Shown here piece after piece: positions 59,301-64,000 of a stretch of 64,000 bases of DNA (position 1 is the stretch's first letter; each line of letters starts with the position of its first letter). A program made the position numbers and the translations under genes. This stretch comes from Apoda limacodes (Eukaryota > Arthropoda > Insecta > Lepidoptera > Limacodidae), in the NCBI GenBank assembly GCA_946406115.1, contig OX291547.1, positions 17,241,001 to 17,305,000 on the forward strand, read 5' to 3'. The notes under the pieces were generated by a model. That model saw only the letters and a program-made list of their open reading frames with translations. It was not told the origin of the DNA and ran no database searches.

Positions 59301-62300
59301 TAAAATCCTTATTTGAATAAACCATTTTGACTTTGACTTTTGACTTTGACTTGGTTCTGTTAGGGATGACACGAGATAGAATACAAATTTTATTGATTCG
59401 ATGATATCGAATTAAAATCAACATTCTGTTTGATATTTCTAAAAGGAAGGAAGAAAGAGTGTACATTTTAAAATTCTCAGTTTTTAGAAGTTTGATGTAA
59501 GTAATTTTCAAATTTGTGAAGTCATATAAATAGTAGAGATATTTGAATTAAAACTATTAAAAGTCTTAATTGAAAGTCTTATTTATAACTGAAGAATATA
59601 GTAATGAAATAAATACATAATTTATGCAAAATTATATAAATTTCATTTAAATTAAGAAATTTAATGAAATAAAACACATAGTGGTATTGTTACAATAACT
59701 TAGTTTTATAAAATTTCCTGAATAGAAAAGTTCAACATATTTGTTTGGAAAATTTGAGAAGTTTACACGAAATAATTTTGCCAACCCTAATATTTGTTCA
59801 CAATTAAATTAATGACTTTTCTGACTTACTTGGTGATTAACGCATACATACAAATATCTGGAACAAAAGGCCCTGAAAATTCTTTACTCTGTTTCAAGAA
59901 CGAAATTCAGGCCAACTAGAATTTTTCCACAACGATAGCGTGAGATGAAATTTAGGTTAGGAATCAGGACAGGAAGTCATGGCAATTAATCGCTAACTTT
60001 GGACTAGGAAAGTTCTTTTCAATAATAATTAACTTCAAGTAAAAGTATTAGTGTGATAATTCTACAAATAATGCAAGATAATCTAACTTTAAGTTTAGAT
60101 GCAGATCCATTATGCAGCAAAGTATAGATTTACTGCGTTTTTTCTCCATCGTTTCTTCATTCTTAATAGGTCATACGATCTTGGGGCTCCTGTGATGATT
60201 CCTAAAAGTCTCAAGTAGGGATTTTCCTTCTTATACAGGTGAACGGGTGAACATCGGGCAATGGCAGTGATTTCCAATTTATTATTTTAGTTGGATTAAG
60301 GAAAATCAATTAAATTTAGCTACTATACATAAATGTCATGTGAAATTTATTTAAGACAAAAGACAAATAAATAAAATTACTAGGACATTTTAATTGAAGC
60401 TTTGTTAAGCAATTTTTCCAAGTTATATCTTAAAAACCTAACACAACATGAAAGTGTTAAAACTGAATTACTTAACTTAAAGGTAATATACAACTGCCAT
60501 ATAAAAATGTATTTATAAAATAAATACATTATTTATTCGTCGAGAATTCATTAAATGTAATATTATATATTAGATTATATTATACCTATCTATTCTTCAG
60601 AGTTATGACTCCTGGATTAATTATATTACTAATATTTGTAAAGTGACAAATAGAGATTACTTCATATATTAAATAGTAAGCACACACACACACACTTTTA
60701 AGCACATCAAATTAACAATCTTAACTTATATTATAAAGAGAAAAAGATTTGATTGTTTGTTTGTATTGAATAGGCTCCGAAACTACTGGACCGATTTGAA
60801 AAAATCTTTTACCATTATCCCGGACCAAATACTATAATCCAATTGGACCCGGTACATGGAAAAAAAAGATTGCTTGGATCAATGCAAATTGCTTTGATTT
60901 AACGCAATCCGTGATTCACATACGACGAACAATATATATTCTCAAATGTAAAAAATAATATTGTAAGGATTTTTGTATTAAGTTGAAACATTCCAATCTT
61001 TGATGAAGATTGCATAAATTGCTTGCTTTAATACAGTGATTTACTTGTTGTTACAATAACGGTAGTGTAGAACTAACAATATAAGAATTTTTGTATTAAG
61101 TTAAAACACTTTATCTTTGTGGAAGAATGCTTATCTTTTTTGCTTTAACGCAGTGATTTACTTTTTATTACAATAACGGTAGTGTAGAACCAACAATATG
61201 AAATTCTTAAACACTCTCATTGTTATCAAATGAACAAAAATGATATTCTTATTTTAACAATATCATATTTTTGAAACAAAATATAAAGATATTACTTAAA
61301 CACTATTATAGTTTTGAAACAAAGTATATAAATGTTTACAATACAATTTACTGAGGTTGTAATCTGTACTGTAACTGTAACAGAATATAACGTTTCAAAT
61401 TAAAATACGTTGATTTGTTTTGATCTAAGAAAAACGAGTCTTCGTTTAAAAATAACTAATATTGATTAAACACGCAAAACAGAGCTACTAAAGAATATCA
61501 TATTCTTCATTTGAAAAAAAAAATATTGAGTTAACAAGCGTAAATTGTTAAGTTGAGAATATGATGTTTCAAATAAAAATACGTTAGTTTGTTTTAGTCC
61601 AAGACAAACGGGTCTTCATTTAAAAATAACTTATGTTGACTAAACACGCAAAACAGGACTATTTAAGAATAATATTCTTCGTTTGACAAAAAATCGTGTT
61701 AGTTAAATGTTCGTGATTTGCTATTTGTTTATAGAAATCAGTATTTTTCATGGTTTGAACACTTATCGGAGTTTTCATCAAAGAAAAATTGTCTTGATTT
61801 TAATAAAAGTTTGAATTTGAAGAAGCATATGATATTCTTTAGATTCAATGATTAATCACTTTTCTGCCCAAAACAAGTTCGCTCTCAGTTTAACATTTAC
61901 AATTTTGCAAAGTGTACCAACATATTATTTGTTTTGAAATATTTATTATAAAGATGTATAATGTATGAGTATTTCATTTTTATATTGAACCTTTACTATT
62001 TTTTAAGTTAGGTATCTAATAATATTCTTGAGTGCTAAGATTTACTTTCTTCTCTAAAGATGTTATGAATGATACGTGAAAAATAAATCGTTGTGTCAAA
62101 AGTATTTCCCAATGAATTATAAATATTTGTTATAAGAAATTTATGTATTTAAATAAGTTAGCTTTAATTCACTCTTAAACTAAACGTACATAAATTAAAA
62201 AATAAGAAATTAGAAGCAAATTAGATGAAGCATTTTAACTTCAGTCTATAAATATGTTGGTAGAAACTAAATATATTCTTGTTTTAACAAAATGTGTTTT

Positions 62301-64000
62301 GAAAAAAATTTAACAATATTTATTCTTAGTTTTACAATATCCTCTTCACTTAATGATTTATGTTTTGTTTTTCAAAGAATTTAAATTTTCTTAACAGAGT
62401 ATCATACATAATTTACTTAGAACAAAAGAAAAAAACAAATATATATTATTTTATTTTCAGCAAAACCAATGGCATTCACACAAGTGTATATTATCAAGCT
62501 AAATTAATATTTACTTGGAATCCCTAACAATATTTATTGTCTTGGTTCTACAAATCTTTTTTTTCGTGTAGGTGGCGCTGCTGTCGGTATGGCAACTACT
62601 TAACGGCTTGACCGATTGGGTTGAAATTTTGTATGTGTATTTCCATGGTTACACAGACACGAATGTATTATGCCATTAAAAGAAAAATTTGATTGTTTTT
62701 TTTTTCTATAATAGAGGAGTTGCCGCAAGAACCTACGCCGATAACGAAATTTAGGGCGGGCGAAGCCGCTGGCAAAAGCTGGTTTTAATAATAAGTGAAA
62801 ATAATTTCTTCGAGCTTAATTAAACTAAAGAACTGATAAATAAACAAGTCCTTCTAATGTTAAGAAGTGTTTTTGATACCTATACTTTCTTTTTGAAAAG
62901 TAATTTTTTTGAGACCACATACATATAGGAACTTAAACCACTCCTAGTATTCGGTAAAAGTCTCGAGAAATTTATCGAACGAGAGTGGAACGTTAACTCC
63001 TATACACTGGGACGAGAGCGACAACCCAAGCCGAGGCTTCCCCCGCGGGAAGCCCTTGAGCGTTGGGCGCTATATGGGCTGAGGCTCCTTCAGAGTCTCG
63101 CCCCAAAAGTCCGGTGACGCAGTAATGGCTACAACAGCCAACTGCATAGTCAACTCAGAAAAAAAAAAAAAAAAAAAAATACACTGGGATGCATTTGGAG
63201 AACACTTTACCACATAGGCCCAACGTCATTTTTAAGTATGTAGTTTCGGGAAATGATACATGATAGCTCCAGGAAACTCGTGGAGGAACCCGTTGATCAC
63301 GTCCGTCAGTGGGTAGGAATTCAGCTTTTACAAGACTTTATGTAATTGTTTTCTATGTGGTTATAGAATTGAAAATGTTTGTCACGAACAGATGCTGGAC
63401 TAAAGAAAAATACAAGTAACAGTTGAAATTTGCTTTTAATATTGATATGTTATATTAAGATATTCTATGTCTAGAAGACAAAGATGTCTGCAGAACTTTA
63501 GGAGAAAAGTATGGTTGTGTAATACATATAAGTTTAGGAGATGATACTTATGAGATGATCTTGAAAATTGATCAATGGTTTGAAAACACATAGTTTAGAA
63601 AATAGGGGGCGTAGTATAGATACGACGGATTGCTGGTGACAAATTTAACATCATTCTGTGTCAAAGGTCTCAGGGAGGCGAGTTAGGATGGCCTGAGATT
63701 TAGGGTCGTTGGGAACAATAGGTATTCTTTTTCGGGAACTTCCTTTTAGAAGGTCGTGTTAGGTATTTATCCTACGTTGAAAGTTATGACTATTACTTAA
63801 TCTTATGGTATTTTTTATTGTATATTGTAAATATAAATATATTATTTATGACATTAAAAACAATTATACATAATAACGCATAACACATGTCTCATCTATT
63901 ATATTTATAAAAGTGGTAGTGATTATTAGGTAGGAAGTGTAAAAATAAAAGTAAAGTAATAAAGACTGTCAAATTAGATTGCAACCTTACCTTGAGTTCT
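53093..64000 (-). CDS. EGF-like single-pass membrane protein, C-terminal part (spliced, 5'-partial)
   Basis: Minus-strand join 64000-63991, 55655-55553, 53884-53709 and 53308-53093, with agreeing phases (0, 1, 0). Predicted order: extracellular EGF-like domain, acidic to Gly/Arg-rich juxtamembrane stretch, one transmembrane helix ([18 protein letters not shown]), a short cysteine-containing stop-transfer CHCRVNK, and a cytoplasmic tail of about 70 residues with a proline run and a C-terminal [16 protein letters not shown]. This is the plan of a type I membrane receptor or adhesion protein whose larger ectodomain lies beyond the window. The tail tyrosines and the polyproline stretch could be signalling docking sites (inference). 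I do not recognise the gene. It is convergent with grh, with 11.2 kb between the two stop codons. The largest intron (8.3 kb) carries a LINE in the opposite orientation. Confidence 0.75.
53709..53884 (-). CDS. EGF/TM gene, transmembrane exon
   Basis: The acceptor is ttctacAG at 53886-53885; the donor is gtc|gtaagt. The first two bases complete a Glu codon begun in the EGF exon; then [20 protein letters not shown], a GlyArg stretch, [20 protein letters not shown] and [10 protein letters not shown]. The hydrophobic segment at the end, finished by the next exon, is a convincing single membrane helix of about 20 residues. The upstream part is the extracellular stalk. Confidence 0.8.
53885..55552 (-). 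other. Intron between EGF and transmembrane exons
   Basis: About 1.7 kb, AT-rich. Contains the Helitron-like fragment at 54660-54832 and a short TE-end-like stretch at 55206-55243 (gagcaaagctcggtcgccca then gctggt). No other coding signal. Confidence 0.65.
54660..54832 (-). mobile_element. Helitron-like 5' fragment (inverted)
   Basis: On the minus strand it begins ataatgcgaaagtttgtaaa, the 5' start of the Helitron-like family, and includes ggttatgccataacaactaa. No CTAGT end is present. It lies in the intron between the EGF and transmembrane exons. Confidence 0.45.
55553..55655 (-). CDS. EGF/TM gene, EGF-like domain exon
   Basis: The acceptor is ttttcttttcAG at 55657-55656; the donor is gaag|gtaaaat, phase 1. 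The 34 residues start [13 protein letters not shown] and end [11 protein letters not shown]. Cysteine spacing is C-x4-C-x5-C-x8-C-x-C-x8-C, the complete six-cysteine EGF pattern. The calcium-binding DxD/NE signature is absent from this exon. A whole domain in a single small exon is typical of EGF-repeat proteins. Confidence 0.88.
55929..56068 (+). repeat. 71-bp tandem duplication in LINE 5' region
   Basis: Two imperfect units start with gtgtaattgacatttcagc at 55929 and 56000. Both continue through an imperfect GCCAA..TTGGC/GCTAA..TTAGC palindrome, aaacaac, and gcttctattgagcagt. The arrangement resembles repeated 5' promoter monomers of some LINEs (inference). Confidence 0.75.
56163..59042 (+). 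pseudogene. LINE endonuclease-reverse transcriptase ORF with two in-frame stops
   Basis: From ATG 56163 the same frame is open to 59042 (about 959 codons) except for TAA at 57171-57173 and TAA at 58779-58781; there is no frameshift. The endonuclease part (codons 1 to about 250) shows [26 protein letters not shown] and CGDFNINI. The expected SDH catalytic motif reads SDY at 56832-56840. The RT part shows [26 protein letters not shown], the first catalytic Asp (FCDLFKAFD, Asp at 57948), [10 protein letters not shown], and FADE at 58209-58220 where FADD is expected. The minus-strand copy keeps FADD, and has HK where the second stop falls. So this copy is dead by stops and by active-site changes, but only recently decayed. 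Confidence 0.88.
60681..60695. repeat. (CA)7 microsatellite
   Basis: Seven CA units in the long intron of the EGF gene. Confidence 0.95.
60727..60870 (+). mobile_element. Helitron-like or SINE 5' fragment
   Basis: Contains tatattataaagagaaaaag, ttgattgtttgtttgtattg and ggctccgaaactactggacc then gatttgaaaaaat. This is the family-typical start and the 'single-contact' block, after which similarity ends. Confidence 0.4.
60958..61200 (+). repeat. AT-rich tandem duplication, period 118 bp
   Basis: Two units start at tttttgtattaagtt (60970 and 61088). Each ends with tttactt.ttgttacaataacg, gtagtgtagaac(t/c)aacaatat. Confidence 0.8.
61383..61710 (+). repeat. AT-rich tandem duplication, period 174 bp
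   Basis: Units begin gaatat(a/g)a(c/t)gtttcaaat at 61383 and 61557. They share aaatacgtt, aaac(g/.)g(g/a)gtcttc(a/g)tttaaa, attaaacacgcaaaacag and ttcttc(a/g)tttga. Adjacent to the 118-bp duplication, so the 60.9-61.7 kb stretch grew by repeated local duplication. Confidence 0.75.
62560..62783 (+). mobile_element. Helitron-like element, 3' part
   Basis: Contains ttgaccgattgggttgaaat, the gccgcaagaacctacgccga block and a terminal gggcgggcgaagccgctggc followed by aaaagctggt. The terminus reads CTGGT instead of CTAGT. It lies in the 8.3-kb intron of the EGF gene. Confidence 0.6.
63013..63178 (+). mobile_element. Short poly-A retroposon (SINE or 5'-truncated LINE end) with 11-bp TSD
   Basis: A GC-rich body of about 145 bp is followed by about 20 A residues and flanked by the direct repeat atacactggga at 63002-63012 and 63179-63189. 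The clean duplication and the poly-A tail show retrotransposition by a LINE machinery. The body has no clear tRNA A/B boxes, so it could be a SINE or the 3' end of a longer element. The tail chemistry differs from the TTTGAC-tailed LINE nearby. Confidence 0.85.
63991..64000 (-). CDS. EGF/TM gene, probable 3' edge of the preceding exon
   Basis: On the minus strand the last ten bases of the window read agaactcaag followed by a good donor (gtaagg at 63990-63985). A phase-0 end (..ELK) would join correctly to the EGF exon (ELK|MCDNNPC). Only ten bases are visible, so this is a splice-site-based inference. Confidence 0.4.

Larger units (their letters stand above)
55929..59352 (+). mobile_element. 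Non-LTR retrotransposon (LINE), near full-length, inactivated
   Basis: About 3.4 kb. It has a 5' region with a two-unit tandem repeat (55929-56068), one long reading frame with apurinic-type endonuclease and reverse transcriptase domains, a 3' UTR of about 0.3 kb and a TTTGAC-repeat tail (about 59325-59352) instead of poly-A. A related copy at 47853-49612 shares the RT, 3' UTR and tail. The APE domain plus an F/YADD RT puts it in the jockey/CR1-like group of LINEs; I cannot place the clade more exactly. I found no convincing target-site duplication, so the 5' boundary is approximate. It lies in an intron of the minus-strand EGF gene, in the opposite orientation. Confidence 0.88.
59353..63990 (-). 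other. Left-over part of the 8.3-kb EGF-gene intron
   Basis: Very AT-rich. Holds the CA microsatellite, tandem duplications at 60.96-61.7 kb, Helitron-like fragments (60727, 62560) and the poly-A retroposon at 63013-63178. No exon could be supported between 55656 and 63990. Confidence 0.6.

Noticed and set aside
55929..59352. Target-site duplication of the near full-length LINE
   Set aside because: Compared the flanks by eye (before 55929 and after 59352) and found no convincing direct repeat, so none is claimed.
1..64000. CRISPR arrays, rRNA, functional tRNA or bacterial operon structure
   Set aside because: Repeats seen are tandem or dispersed eukaryotic types without regular unique spacers, and genes are spliced.

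Overview
This is an AT-rich eukaryotic window, almost certainly from a moth or butterfly. It has short GT/AG-bounded coding exons separated by very long introns. It also carries several dispersed repeats that I recognise from lepidopteran genomes: Helitron-like units ending in CTAGT, the AACCGACTTCAAAAA / GGAGGAGGTT element, and a non-LTR retrotransposon family with a (TTTGAC)n tail. No prokaryotic operons, CRISPR arrays or rRNA genes are present. The species cannot be fixed from the sequence alone.

Left two thirds (about 1-47 kb, + strand): the C-terminal half of grainyhead (grh), the CP2-family developmental and epidermal transcription factor. Nine coding exons run from 5294 to 41920. All phases are compatible, and together they give 422 residues plus a stop codon: the DNA-binding domain (exons 1-6), a linker (6-7) and the dimerisation domain (7-9). 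The first visible exon starts in mid-codon, so the N-terminal exons and promoter lie outside the window. Intron 1 (5457-28934, 23.5 kb) and intron 2 (29047-36100, 7 kb) hold transposon remnants, a minisatellite, and several GC-rich, low-repeat blocks that are candidate enhancers or internal promoters.

Right third (53-64 kb, - strand): the 3' end of a convergent gene for a single-pass membrane protein. Reading on the minus strand there is an exon edge at the window end, then an EGF-like exon, then a juxtamembrane/transmembrane exon, then a cytoplasmic-tail exon ending in a stop at 53093. The splice phases agree. I do not recognise the gene.

Mobile DNA: one LINE family occurs three times. There is a nearly complete copy at about 55.9-59.35 kb (+), inside an intron of the EGF gene. 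Its endonuclease/reverse transcriptase frame is continuous except for two in-frame stops, and the RT catalytic motif reads FADE instead of FADD. There is a rearranged copy at 47853-49612 (-) with a clear 12-bp target-site duplication, in the region between the two genes. There is a small 3' UTR fragment at 16256-16497 (+) in grh intron 1. A short poly-A retroposon with an 11-bp target-site duplication lies at 63013-63178. Other elements include an inverted pair of about 95% identical 0.23-kb repeats inside grh intron 1, a 0.25-kb foldback at 45.4 kb, Helitron-like units, tRNA-derived relics and microsatellites.

I did not find evidence of a wholly new biological system. The observations most worth following up are the transposon remnant abutting the grh exon-2 splice acceptor, the unusual 5' structures of the LINE copies, the candidate hAT-like element with subterminal palindromes near 7.8 kb, and the GC-rich islands in the grh introns.
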